Positions 34,091 to 43,856 of a stretch of 64,000 nucleotides of DNA are shown piece after piece. A program made the translations under genes and the position numbers. This DNA comes from JAGXKT01 sp964531695 (GTDB lineage: Bacteria; Planctomycetota; Phycisphaerae; SM23-33). The notes under the pieces are model-generated. The model had not been told where the DNA came from. It was given only the letters and a program-made list of their open reading frames with translations, and ran no database searches. Every line of letters begins with the position of its first letter. The stretch's first letter is position 1. The stretch spans positions 69,629 through 133,628 of the forward strand of contig CAZHEH010000005.1 in the NCBI GenBank assembly GCA_964531695.1, read 5' to 3'.

Positions 34091-35083
34091 ATGAACGCAC
34101 AGACCCCCACCGACCTTTCGATGCAACCGCGGCACACCCTCTCCGGCCGCCACACCGCCTGGGTCGCCACGGCCCTGCTGGCTGCGACCCTCGCCGGCGG
34201 ATGCACCAGCGTCTCGCACGAGAAGTACACGATAAACCCCGACGGCAGCGGCAAGGTCGCCGTCGAACTCGTCCAGCAGCTTCAGCCCGGCTTCGACATG
34301 GGCATGGGCATGGGCATGGGCGGCCAGGGCGGCGGCAAGGACGCCATGGCCCGCGAGCGCGTGCGCGGCATCCTCGACGAATCCAAGGGCATCGACGCAT
34401 GGACCGACGTGAGCTTCACCATCGAGGAGGTCGAGGACAACACATACCTGCGCTTCGCGGGCACCGCCTACTTCTCCGACCTCGGCGCCGTCCGCTTCCA
34501 CGAGCAGCAGACGGCCGTCCGGCCGGCGTGGGCGAAGGACGGAGACGAGGCGACGCTGACCGTCGTGTTCTCCCCGGACGAGGATGAGGAAGACGAGGGC
34601 GAGGACGGGGAGCAGGCCGAGGAGGAGGACGACGACGATGGCGACGCCGCCCCGCCCGAGGACCCGCTGCTGAAGCGCGTCCAGGAGATGGAAGGCCGCA
34701 GAGGCCTTCGCATGATGCAGGCCTTCATGGAAGGCATGTACCAGGAGCTGACCTTCGAGGTCCCAGGCCGCGTCGGCGACGCGGATGGGCTGGAGAAGGC
34801 CGAGGACGGCGGGCTGAGCTTCGTCTTCGACGGGCAGGAGGCGGCCCGGAACATGGAGAAGCTGATGGAGGAGGACGCGGCCGCCCTGATGGAGACGATC
34901 GACAAGATGCAGGTCGAGGACGTCCGCCAGCTCGACATGAAGATGATGAATGACCTGCTCGGTGTCCCCATGCACGGCCAGGCGACGATCGATCTCGCCG
35001 ACGAGCCGCTGTTCGACTACGAAGCCGAAGTCGAGAAGGCCGAAGCCGGCGAGAACGACATGCGGCGGAAGCTGGGGCTGTAA
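34091..35083 (+). CDS. Hypothetical lipoprotein with acidic region
   Basis: Predicted 330-residue lipoprotein. The signal peptide ends in the lipobox LAGGC (C38 lipidated). After the cysteine comes SVSHEKYTINPDGSGKVAVE, a start shared by several planctomycete lipoproteins. A Met/Gly run (GMGMGMGG) lies near 68-76 and a long Asp/Glu run near 155-185 divides the protein in two; the rest looks alpha/beta. No enzyme motif is recognised. AAGGGAG lies 12 bases upstream of the ATG. It replaces the missing 5' part of the ABC exporter gene. A degenerate SEC-C-like motif follows its stop in another frame. Confidence 0.75.
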   Translation: MNAQTPTDLSMQPRHTLSGRHTAWVATALLAATLAGGCTSVSHEKYTINPDGSGKVAVELVQQLQPGFDMGMGMGMGGQGGGKDAMARERVRGILDESKGIDAWTDVSFTIEEVEDNTYLRFAGTAYFSDLGAVRFHEQQTAVRPAWAKDGDEATLTVVFSPDEDEEDEGEDGEQAEEEDDDDGDAAPPEDPLLKRVQEMEGRRGLRMMQAFMEGMYQELTFEVPGRVGDADGLEKAEDGGLSFVFDGQEAARNMEKLMEEDAAALMETIDKMQVEDVRQLDMKMMNDLLGVPMHGQATIDLADEPLFDYEAEVEKAEAGENDMRRKLGL

Positions 35084-35180
35084 CGGCCGCGGCGACAGCC
35101 GTAAGACCGGCCGCAACGCCCCCTGCCCCCGCGGCAGCGGAGACAAGTACAAGCGCTGCCTGCGGAAAGCGCGCACGTAG
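35084..35180 (+). pseudogene. Degenerate SEC-C-like motif after the lipoprotein stop
   Basis: In a frame shifted by one base relative to the lipoprotein, the sequence reads GRNAPCPRGSGDKYKRCLRK before a TAG at 35178. The SEC-C zinc motif consensus is RNDPCPCGSGKKYKKCC. Two of the four metal-binding cysteines are replaced by Arg and Leu. It looks like a decayed tail cut off by a frameshift, or the end of a lost gene. Confidence 0.5.
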
Positions 35181-35227
35181 CGCGCAGCAACGCGGCGCGG
35201 AGGGCTCGGGGAACCGTCCGCGCCGCG

Positions 35228-35288
35228 TGCGTGATCTCAAATCTGAGTCGGGATTTCGGATTTCAGAAGGTCATTCCGCAATCCCCAA

Positions 35289-35292
<4 letters not shown>
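35228..35292 (+). repeat. Degenerate AATCCG/GGATTTC repeat
   Basis: The stretch contains GATCTCAAATCTGAG, CGGGATTTCGGATTTC and CCGCAATCCCCAATC, related to the repeat at 23023-23058. It reaches the stop codon of the glutamate dehydrogenase gene. Confidence 0.5.
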
Positions 35293-36629
<1,337 letters not shown>

Positions 36630-36710
36630 CGTGGATCTCCTCTGCTCTGAGTCGTTCTCGATTCGGCGGCGACCATTCGGCGCCGGGGACACTCCGTTCG
36701 AGAATCGGGG

Positions 36711-36739
36711 ATTCTAACGAGGCCGAGCCCGCATGTCTG
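36711..36739 (-). promoter_or_regulatory. Candidate gdhA promoter
   Basis: On the minus strand CAGACA (36739-36734) and TAGAAT (36716-36711) are separated by 17 bases. The untranslated leader would be about 75 bases. Confidence 0.45.
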
Positions 36740-36802
36740 CAAAAACACGCGGCGGAATCCTGACACCCGCCCTGGACGCCTCTCGGCGGAGCCCGGGGGG
36801 CA

Positions 36803-36811
36803 TGGTATCAT
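36803..36811 (+). promoter_or_regulatory. Candidate extended -10 promoter
   Basis: TGGTATCAT combines the extended TGn element with TATCAT, 32 bases before the ATG of the KaiC-like/PPDK_N fusion gene. No -35 match is seen. Confidence 0.35.
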
Positions 36812-36843
36812 GGCGGCCGCGTCCGGGAGCACAAGGAGAGCAC

Positions 36844-39471
36844 ATGACGGAGACGAACGCGCAACTCGGCACGGGCCTGCATGGGCTGGACCGACTGCTG
36901 CGGGGGCTGATCGAGGGCGACAACGTCGTCTGGCACGTCGAGCGGGTGGAGGACTACCAGGCCTTCCTGCCCCCCTACGCCGCGGCCGCCCGGCGTCTGA
37001 GCTACCCCTGCATCTACCTTAGATTCGCCAAGCATCCGCCGCTGATGTCCGAGGGCGACGGCGTGCAGGTGCACCCGCTGGACCCGGCAGCGGGCTTCGA
37101 GGCGTTCCTGGGAGAGCTCCACGAGGTCATCGCGGCCCACGGCCCGCGGGCCTACTACGTGTTCGACTGCCTCAGCGACCTGGCCGCCGACTGGTACAGC
37201 GACCAGATGCTGGCCAACTTCTTCATGCTGACTTGCCCGTACATCTACGACGTCGGGTCGCTGGCGTACTTCCTGCTGATGCGCCAAACCCACGCCGCCC
37301 ACACCACCGGAACGATCGCCGAGACGGCCCAGATCCTGCTGGACGTGTACCGCCACCACGACAAGCTCTACGTGCATCCGTGGAAGGTCCAGGGCCGCCA
37401 CTCGCCGACGATGCACATGCTGCACGAGCGCGACGGGGAGGACTTCCGCACCGTCACGCAGAGCGCCACCATCGCCGAAATCCTCACGCAGAACCCGTGG
37501 CTGCGCCAGGACGCGGCGACGTTCCCCACCGGGCTGTGGGACCGCACCTTCCTCGAGGGCGAGCGGGTGTTGCAGCAAGTGCAGGCCGGCGGCCCCGAGC
37601 CCGAAAGCGCCCAAGACCTGTTCCCCCGGCTGCTGCGCATGGCCGTGTCCCGAGACGAGCGCGTCCTGGCGCTGGCCGAGCGGCATTTCACGCTCGCCGA
37701 CGTTCTGGCGATCGGCAAGCGGATGATCGGCACCGGGCTGATCGGCGGGAAGTCCGTCGGCATGCTTCTGGCGCGCGCGATCCTCGCCGGCAGCGACGAG
37801 CGGTGGAACCGCCTGCTGGAGAGTCACGACTCGTTCTACGTCGGGTCGGACGTGTTTTACACGTACCTCGTGCGGAACGGGCTGTGGTGGACGCGGGCCA
37901 AGCAGCGAGACCCCGCCACGTTCCTGGAGGGAGCCGAGCAGGCCCGCCAGCGGATGCTCACCGGCGAGTTCCCCGACTACATCCGCAGCCAGTTCGAGGA
38001 CATGCTCGACTACTTCGGCCAGTCGCCGATCATCGTGCGTTCGTCCAGCTTGCTGGAGGACAACTTCGGCAACGCCTTCGCCGGCAAGTACGACAGCGTC
38101 TTCTGCGTCAACCAGGGGTCGCGCCAGGCGCGACTCGACAATTTCCTGGCGGCCGTGCGCACCATCTACGCCAGCAGCATGTCCGAGCGCGCCCTCCGCT
38201 ACCGCGCGGAGCGGGGCCTGCTGGACCGGGACGAGCAGATGGCCCTGCTGGTGCAGCGCGTCTCCGGGGCCATGTACGGCGGCGAGCTGTACTACCCCGA
38301 GGTCGCGGGCGTGGGCTTTTCGTTCAACCCCTATGTCTGGAGCCGCCAGATCGACCCGAAGGCGGGCGTGCTGCGCCTGGCATTCGGCCTGGGCACGCGG
38401 GCGGTGGACCGCAGCGACGACGACTACACGCGCCTGGTCGCCCTGAACGCCCCGGAACGCCGCCCCGAGGGTGACTTCGAGCAGATCCGCCAGTACTCGC
38501 AGCGCAAGGTCGACGTGCTGGACCTCGAGGCCAACCGGCTGCTCTCGCGGCGGTTCACCGAGGTCGTCCAGCGGAGCGACGGGCTGCCGATCCGGATGTT
38601 CGCCACGATCGACCAAGAGGTCGCCAAACGGGTCGGGGCCGACGACCCCGCGGCCCTGGTGCTGACCTTCGATGCGCTGTTCGCCGATACGGACTTCGTC
38701 GCGGACATGCGCGAGATGCTCGCGATCCTCCAGGCGGCGTACGACTATCCTGTCGATATCGAGTTCGCCGCCAACCTGCTCGACGGCGAGTATCGCATCA
38801 ACATGCTTCAGTGCCGCCCGCTGCAGGTGCGCGAGGGCGGCAAGATCGCCCCCGCGCCCGAGAACCTGCCCGCCGAGCGCCGAATCCTCGAAGCGCACGG
38901 GGCCGTGCTCGGCCGCAGCCGCGCGTGCGCCGTGGACCGCATCATCTACGTAGTCCCGGCCGTGTACGGAAAGCTCGCCGTTCCCGACCGCTATGCCGTG
39001 GCCCGGCTGATCGGCCGCCTGACCCATCCGCACCAAGGGCCCGCGGGCACCTACATGCTGATCGGCCCCGGACGCTGGGGCACCACCACGCCCTCACTCG
39101 GGATCCCCGTGCAATTCGCCGACATCTCCACGGTCTCGATCATGTGCGAGCTGGTCACCATGGCCGAGAACGTCACGCCCGACGTATCCATGGGCACGCA
39201 CTTCTTCAGCCAGCTCGTGGAGCTGGACATCCTCTACTTCGCCCTGTTCCCCGATCGCGAAGGGAACGCCTTCAACACGGACATCCTGGAGCAGGGCCCG
39301 AACCGGCTGACCGACGTGATGCCCGACGCCGCGGCCTGGGCCGACGCGGTCCGGGTGATCGAGGCCGAGGATGTCGGCGGCGTGCCGCGCATCCACGCGG
39401 ACGTTCTGGAGCAGCAGGTGCTGTGCTACTTCGAGCGGCCCGCCCCGGCCGGGCGCGGCTCGGACGCGTGA
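36844..39471 (+). CDS. KaiC-like/PEP-pyruvate-binding (PPDK_N) fusion protein
   Basis: Predicted 875-residue cytoplasmic protein. Residues 1-230 resemble a RecA/KaiC domain (LGTGLHGLDRLLRGLIEGDN), but the position of Walker A reads VVWHVERVEDY, so no nucleotide P-loop is left. From about 320 to 680 is a PPDK_N ATP-grasp domain like that of pyruvate phosphate dikinase and PEP synthase: GTGLIGGKSVGMLLARA and IIVRSSSLLEDNFGNAFAGKY. The phosphohistidine and PEP-binding domains of those enzymes are absent. The last 190 residues (PGRWGTTTPSLGIP, SMGTHFFSQLVELDI) are a separate conserved module. AAGGAG precedes the ATG. A regulatory phosphotransfer role is possible but unproven. Confidence 0.8.
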   Translation: MTETNAQLGTGLHGLDRLLRGLIEGDNVVWHVERVEDYQAFLPPYAAAARRLSYPCIYLRFAKHPPLMSEGDGVQVHPLDPAAGFEAFLGELHEVIAAHGPRAYYVFDCLSDLAADWYSDQMLANFFMLTCPYIYDVGSLAYFLLMRQTHAAHTTGTIAETAQILLDVYRHHDKLYVHPWKVQGRHSPTMHMLHERDGEDFRTVTQSATIAEILTQNPWLRQDAATFPTGLWDRTFLEGERVLQQVQAGGPEPESAQDLFPRLLRMAVSRDERVLALAERHFTLADVLAIGKRMIGTGLIGGKSVGMLLARAILAGSDERWNRLLESHDSFYVGSDVFYTYLVRNGLWWTRAKQRDPATFLEGAEQARQRMLTGEFPDYIRSQFEDMLDYFGQSPIIVRSSSLLEDNFGNAFAGKYDSVFCVNQGSRQARLDNFLAAVRTIYASSMSERALRYRAERGLLDRDEQMALLVQRVSGAMYGGELYYPEVAGVGFSFNPYVWSRQIDPKAGVLRLAFGLGTRAVDRSDDDYTRLVALNAPERRPEGDFEQIRQYSQRKVDVLDLEANRLLSRRFTEVVQRSDGLPIRMFATIDQEVAKRVGADDPAALVLTFDALFADTDFVADMREMLAILQAAYDYPVDIEFAANLLDGEYRINMLQCRPLQVREGGKIAPAPENLPAERRILEAHGAVLGRSRACAVDRIIYVVPAVYGKLAVPDRYAVARLIGRLTHPHQGPAGTYMLIGPGRWGTTTPSLGIPVQFADISTVSIMCELVTMAENVTPDVSMGTHFFSQLVELDILYFALFPDREGNAFNTDILEQGPNRLTDVMPDAAAWADAVRVIEAEDVGGVPRIHADVLEQQVLCYFERPAPAGRGSDA

Positions 39472-39563
39472 GCGTGTCGGGCGTCAGCCGCACGGGCATA
39501 ACTGCGCATCTGCCGTCGCGGCCGGGCCGTGTCGGCTTGGACCCGCACAATCGGCGCGCGAAA

Positions 39564-39591
39564 CGGGCCCCGCCCGCGGAGGCGAGGCCCG
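39564..39591. terminator. Bidirectional terminator hairpin
   Basis: CGGGCC and CGCC arms pair with GGCG and GGCCCG around a six-base loop, with one C/A mismatch. AAA lies just left and GATTT just right, giving short T-runs in both directions. It separates convergent genes ending at 39471 and 39619. Confidence 0.55.
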
Positions 39592-39618
39592 CCTGATTTC
39601 TCTCGCGGCGCTGTGACG

Positions 39619-40449
39619 TTACGCCGTGCGCCGTCGCCGCAGCAGCGCCAGGCCGCCCATGGCCAGCAGGACCATCGAGCCGGGCTCGGGCGTGCACGTC
39701 GTGTCGATGTTGATCTCCTCGATGTTGGTCGAGTTGACCAGCCAGAAGGTCAGCCACTCGCCTTCGGGATTCGGGCCGACCTCGTTGAGTCCACTGTAGG
39801 TGTACCAGTTGCTGCTGCCATGCTTCAGCGAGCTGCCGGCGCCCGGCACGCTGTTGTCGCCGCCCGCCTGGGTCGGATGGGCCGGCGGCACGGCCGTCGA
39901 CGGATCGGCCCCCGTGGGCGTGACCTGCGGCGGGTCGCCCTGCGGGGTCGCGGACCCATCTGCGGTCATCTGCCACCAGACCTTCTTGACCTCGTTGGGA
40001 TCCGGATTGTTCGGAATCCAGATATGCACCGGCACGAGGGCCTGGTTGTTCTCGCTGCCGTCCTGGTTCGTCACGCCGATGTGCACGGTGGGCGTACCCG
40101 GACCGACGGGGTTGCCGTCAGGGTCCACGTAGTCTTCCACGTACTGAACCGTCGTCTCGACATTGACCGTCACAAAATCGCCCGGCTCGTAGGGCTCGAC
40201 CGGAACGTCCATCGACCCTTCAGGCCATTGAATGAACGGCTCGCCGTGCGGGTTGTCCTGGAACGACGGCGGCATCGGCCACGGCACGATACTGCCTTCC
40301 GACATTCCCTCGACAAGCAGGGGGAACTCCCACGACTGGAAGGTCTCTGCTCCCGGTTCGCCCTCCCACGGTGGCGGGGTCAGGTACTCGGCCCGTGCGT
40401 ACACGGAAATCGCGCACACCAATACAATCAGCAACGCAACATGCTTCAT
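39619..40449 (-). CDS. PEP-CTERM sorting domain protein (exported)
   Basis: Predicted 276-residue exported protein. Signal peptide MKHVALLIVLVCAISVYARA, cleaved near ARA-E. The C-terminal sorting signal is TPEPGSMVLLAMGG followed by LALLRRRR. The body is Pro-rich and beta-like, with an Asn/Gly/Thr-rich middle (PPAHPTQAGGDNS) and no catalytic motif. The start at 40449 was chosen for AAGGAG and for the signal peptide. It shares only the sorting signal with the other PEP-CTERM protein in the window. Function is unknown; surface or matrix localisation is inferred from the tail. Confidence 0.85.
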   Translation of the reverse strand: MKHVALLIVLVCAISVYARAEYLTPPPWEGEPGAETFQSWEFPLLVEGMSEGSIVPWPMPPSFQDNPHGEPFIQWPEGSMDVPVEPYEPGDFVTVNVETTVQYVEDYVDPDGNPVGPGTPTVHIGVTNQDGSENNQALVPVHIWIPNNPDPNEVKKVWWQMTADGSATPQGDPPQVTPTGADPSTAVPPAHPTQAGGDNSVPGAGSSLKHGSSNWYTYSGLNEVGPNPEGEWLTFWLVNSTNIEEINIDTTCTPEPGSMVLLAMGGLALLRRRRTA

Positions 40450-40636
40450 TTCCCTACTCCTTGTGACCAGCGGCTCCTCGGATACGCGACCTGCCCGGCG
40501 CCATCGCCAGTCGCCAGCAGGCCCCGCCGCTGTTCGAGCTGACCGTGAGGCCCCCAAAGCCCCCAACATGCCACGCTACGACGGACTCAGCCGTCGTGCA
40601 GATGCTCGTTCGCATAGCCCCCCTAGTCCTACTGCA

Positions 40637-41395
40637 TCACGAAGCTTTGAGGATCCGTTTGCCCTTGCGAATGGCCGCATCCTGGCTGGCCGAGCGCTTC
40701 CGCTTGCGGCGTCGTCCCGGCTGCGGCATGTCCGGTTTGGGAATGCGGACGGGATGTTCGCGGACGGTCTCCAGGGCGGCCTCGATGTCCGCGGCGAACA
40801 GGTCGGCCTTGACCTCCTCGTCAAGCCCCTCGGCCCGGTTGAAGACGCCCCCCGCCACCAGGATCTGCATATCGTCGCACACCCCGACGCCCCGCACCAG
40901 GTCGATCAGCTTGCGAAGGTTCGGCACCTCCGGCGGCAGGCAGCCGTAGACGCACAGCACGTCCGGCTCGGTCTTGCCCACGAAGCGGAGGACCTCGTCA
41001 TTCGGCACGCCGGCCCCCAGTAACCACACCGTCCACCCCTCGGCCTCGAAGAGGTCCGAGATGATCTGGCCGCCCAACTCCTCCTGCTCGCCATCGCCGC
41101 ACAGCACAACCATTCTCTGTCCGGTCTTCTGCTCACGAGCCAGGTGCCGCTGGAGCTGGTCCGCCACGGTCCGGTTGATCCGGACCGCCATGTGCTGCAC
41201 GATCCGCGAGATGTGGTCCTCGCGGTAGAGCTTGTCGATCTGCTCCATGGCGGGCCATACCACCTTCTTGAGCAACTTGGCCGCCGGCGTCCCCCGGTCC
41301 TGAGCGCCCAGAAGCAGATCCCGCGCCTCATTGCGGCGGCCCGAGAACAGGTGCGAGACGTACTCCTTGAATGTGTCGGCCATGCTCATCGTCAT
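40637..41395 (-). CDS. B12-binding-domain protein lacking the axial histidine
   Basis: Predicted 252-residue cytoplasmic protein. Residues 10-90 form a helical cap of the cobalamin-binding type (KKVVWPAMEQIDKLYREDHISRIVQHMA). Residues 93-210 form the Rossmann-like B12-binding domain. At the loop that normally carries E/D-x-H-x-x-G, the protein reads E103-Q-E-E-L-G108, so the lower-ligand histidine is Glu. The tail is strongly basic (RRRKRKRS). It lacks the MerR DNA-binding domain found in the CarH light sensors that share this layout. AAGGAAA precedes the first of two close ATGs. Whether it binds cobalamin at all is uncertain. Confidence 0.75.
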   Translation of the reverse strand: MTMSMADTFKEYVSHLFSGRRNEARDLLLGAQDRGTPAAKLLKKVVWPAMEQIDKLYREDHISRIVQHMAVRINRTVADQLQRHLAREQKTGQRMVVLCGDGEQEELGGQIISDLFEAEGWTVWLLGAGVPNDEVLRFVGKTEPDVLCVYGCLPPEVPNLRKLIDLVRGVGVCDDMQILVAGGVFNRAEGLDEEVKADLFAADIEAALETVREHPVRIPKPDMPQPGRRRKRKRSASQDAAIRKGKRILKAS

Positions 41396-41709
41396 GGTGT
41401 CTTTTCCTTGCCTGCGCCCGGCCGGGGTCCAGGCACCGTTCAGGTTGTCAAGATGGGTAATCTGTCGTGCCTGGATAAAATCGGAGTGCGAGCCATGAAA
41501 ACTTGAGTGTTTTCGATAAGCTAGACAATATAGGTATTATAGGGGACTTGCCGTGTCGGACCCCACGAGGGGCCACTAGGTGTAAACGATTAAACTGAAC
41601 TATCTTAGAGCTTTTCTGTCTTGCAGCGGCCCCGTGGCTGCGGGGGTCCTACAATGGCGTGGGCCGACCCCTGAGCGGCCGAAATGCCCCAACGGCAGGA
41701 GGTGCCAAG
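41396..41709. other. AT-richer divergent intergenic region
   Basis: No gene is seen. The part at 41480-41620 is clearly more AT-rich than its surroundings and carries a perfect minus-strand TATAAT (41541-41536) about 140 bases upstream of the B12-domain gene, and a plus-strand TACAAT (41650-41655) before the redoxin gene. Neither has a well-spaced -35. Confidence 0.45.
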
Positions 41710-42753
41710 ATGAAATCGCAAGCATGGGTGCTGATGACGGCGGCAACGCTGGTAGCGGCCGCGCCGCTGAGGGCCGCGGATGAGAAACCCTCGGCCGACG
41801 AGTTGGTTCAGACGAAGTTGGTAGCCGACGTTGAGCGCATCGCTCCCGGCCGGCCTTTTCACGTGGGCGTACACATGGACATTGCCGAGGGCTGGCATGT
41901 CTACTGGAAGCATCCGGGCGAGGCCGGCATGCCCACGGAAGCGCAGCTCACGGCCCCCGAGGGCTTCGAGGTCGGCCCGTTGCGCTGGCCCGAGCCGGCG
42001 ACCTTCACGCAGCCGGGCGAGATCACCGGCTACGGCTACGCCGGCGAGGTTCTGCTGGTCGCCCAGGTGACGCCTCCCGAGGATCTGGATTCGTCGGAGG
42101 TGGAGATATCCGCCGAGGTCGGCTTCCTTGCCTGCAAAGAGGACTGCATACCGGGGGAGGCCCAACCCGCTCTGAGCTTGGCCGTGGGTGGCGAGGCCGA
42201 GCCCGCCAACGAATCGCTCTTCGCCAAGTGGACGCAGAAGCTCGACCCTATGGCTCCGGACTTCACGCTGTCGGATCAGGAAGGGAACGAGGTCACGCTC
42301 AGCGACCTCCGCGGCAAAATCGTCGTACTGGAGTGGTTCAACCCGGATTGCCCCTTCACCAAGCGCCACCACGGAACGCGCACGACGATGAAGGACCTCT
42401 ACGAGAAGTACCGCGACGAGGGCGTGGTCTGGCTTGCGGTCAACAGCACGCACTACATGACGGCCGAGAAGAGCCGGGAATGGCACGAGAAGTGGGAGAT
42501 GGCATTTCCCGTGCTCATCGACCGCGACGGTGAAGTCGGGAAGCAGTACGACGCCAAGACGACGCCGCACATGATCGTGCTGAACGAGGCAGGCGAGATC
42601 GTCTACAACGGCGCGATCGATGACGACGCGCGCGGCAGAGAAGAGGACCCGACCAACTACGTGGACGTTGTGCTGGCGGATTTGACCGAAGGACGCCCGG
42701 TGGGCCAGGCGGACACGCGACCGTACGGCTGCTCCGTGAAATATGCCAAGTGA
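41710..42753 (+). CDS. Exported DsbD-alpha/redoxin fusion protein
   Basis: Predicted 347-residue periplasmic protein. Residues 1-23 are a signal peptide (ending PLRAADEKP). Residues 30-175 match the N-terminal domain of DsbD/ScsB-type reductases, including HVGVHMDIAEGWHVYWKHPGEAG and the cysteine pair in FLACKEDCIPGEAQP. Residues 190-345 are an AhpC/TSA-like thioredoxin fold starting APDFTLSDQEGNEVTLSDLRGK; its active-site loop NPDCPFTKRHH has one cysteine, not a CxxC pair. The membrane domain of DsbD is absent. AGGAGG precedes the ATG. A role in periplasmic thiol or peroxide handling is likely but the partner is unknown. Confidence 0.85.
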   Translation: MKSQAWVLMTAATLVAAAPLRAADEKPSADELVQTKLVADVERIAPGRPFHVGVHMDIAEGWHVYWKHPGEAGMPTEAQLTAPEGFEVGPLRWPEPATFTQPGEITGYGYAGEVLLVAQVTPPEDLDSSEVEISAEVGFLACKEDCIPGEAQPALSLAVGGEAEPANESLFAKWTQKLDPMAPDFTLSDQEGNEVTLSDLRGKIVVLEWFNPDCPFTKRHHGTRTTMKDLYEKYRDEGVVWLAVNSTHYMTAEKSREWHEKWEMAFPVLIDRDGEVGKQYDAKTTPHMIVLNEAGEIVYNGAIDDDARGREEDPTNYVDVVLADLTEGRPVGQADTRPYGCSVKYAK

Positions 42754-42772
42754 GTGGCCGGACAGCGGCGGA

Positions 42773-43702
42773 TCAGGCCGCGGCGGGCTCGGCCGCCTCA
42801 TCGTCAAAGACCATGAGTCGGTCCCGCCCGGCCTCCTTCGCCCGGTACAGGGCTTGGTCCGCAGCCCGGATGAGCCCGCCTTCCGTCGAGTCCGCCTGTG
42901 AGGTGGCGGCGCCGACGGACACGGTCAGTCCGATCTCCGAGCCGGCGACACGAGGCGGGGACTGTGAAACCGCGGTGCGGACCCGCTCGCCGATTTCGGC
43001 GATGTCCGCGGGCCCGCATTGAGGACAGACCACCAGGAACTCCTCCCCGCCGTAACGCCCGATCGCGTCATACGGGCGCAGCACGCCCGACATCCGCCGT
43101 CCGGACTCCCGGAGAGCTTCGTCGCCGCCGCGGTGCCCGAGCCGATCGTTGACCTGCTTGAACCGATCCAGATCCGCCATGAGGATGCCCAGCGTAGTGT
43201 TCTCCCTGCGGGAACGGTCCAGCTCGCGGTCGAGCGCGTCGAGGATGGCCGGGCGATTCCAAAGCTTCGTCAGGGCGTCGTGCGTGGCCTGGTGGCGATA
43301 CGCGTCGCGGGCCTTGCGTAGGTCCTGCTGGAGAGCCAGGATTCGCTCGGCCGAGTGCAGTCGGGCCCGCAGTTCTCCGGCGTCGAAGGGCTTGACCACG
43401 TAGTCGTCCGCCCCGGCCTCCAGACCCTCGACCATGTCCTCCGTTCGCGCCCGCGCCGTCAGGAGAAGCACGTAGACGTAGGCCGCATCCCCGCGAAGGC
43501 GAAGCTGCCGGCAGACCTCGATTCCGTCGAGCCCCGGCATCATCCAGTCGAGGATCGCCAGCTTCGGCGCATCGGCAGCCCCCAGGATGCGCCAGGCCTC
43601 CTTGCCGTCGGTGGCTGTGATCGGCTCGTGGCCCCACTTCCTCAGCACGGACTCGAGGAGCCGACGGGATATCGGGTCATCTTCAGCGATCAACACGCGC
43701 AT
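42773..43702 (-). CDS. PleD-like response regulator diguanylate cyclase
   Basis: Predicted 309-residue signalling protein. The receiver domain (1-120) has E7/D8/D9, phospho-acceptor D52 in AILDWMMPG and the lysine in VVKPF. The GGDEF domain (140-300) has the active site G218-G-E-E-F222 and the inhibitory site R209-P-Y-D212 five residues before it, so cyclic di-GMP product inhibition is expected. It would make cyclic di-GMP when phosphorylated by an unknown kinase. GGAGGA precedes the ATG at 43702. No histidine kinase is adjacent. It is divergent from the uracil-DNA glycosylase gene. Confidence 0.92.
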   Translation of the reverse strand: MRVLIAEDDPISRRLLESVLRKWGHEPITATDGKEAWRILGAADAPKLAILDWMMPGLDGIEVCRQLRLRGDAAYVYVLLLTARARTEDMVEGLEAGADDYVVKPFDAGELRARLHSAERILALQQDLRKARDAYRHQATHDALTKLWNRPAILDALDRELDRSRRENTTLGILMADLDRFKQVNDRLGHRGGDEALRESGRRMSGVLRPYDAIGRYGGEEFLVVCPQCGPADIAEIGERVRTAVSQSPPRVAGSEIGLTVSVGAATSQADSTEGGLIRAADQALYRAKEAGRDRLMVFDDEAAEPAAA

Positions 43703-43820
43703 GGAGTTCCTCCGCGGCCAGGCCCGCCAGCTATTCGCATCACGCTTATCGACCCCTTGGCGGATGCCCTTAAATAGGCCTTGCCCCGCGGGCGGCGCCG
43801 CCCGTCGCGAAGCGAGCGCC

Positions 43821-43849
43821 TTTCGCCGGCGTCGTCGGATCGCTAGAAT
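43821..43849 (+). promoter_or_regulatory. Candidate promoter for a leaderless UDG gene
   Basis: TTTCGC (43821-43826) and TAGAAT (43844-43849) are separated by 17 bases. Only 7 bases follow before the GTG at 43857, so translation would start at or next to the mRNA 5' end. Confidence 0.45.
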
Positions 43850-43856
43850 CCCCGGC

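Noticed and set aside
36844..39471. Phosphoenolpyruvate synthase or pyruvate phosphate dikinase
   Set aside because: The swivelling phosphohistidine and the PEP-binding domains are missing; only the PPDK_N domain is present.
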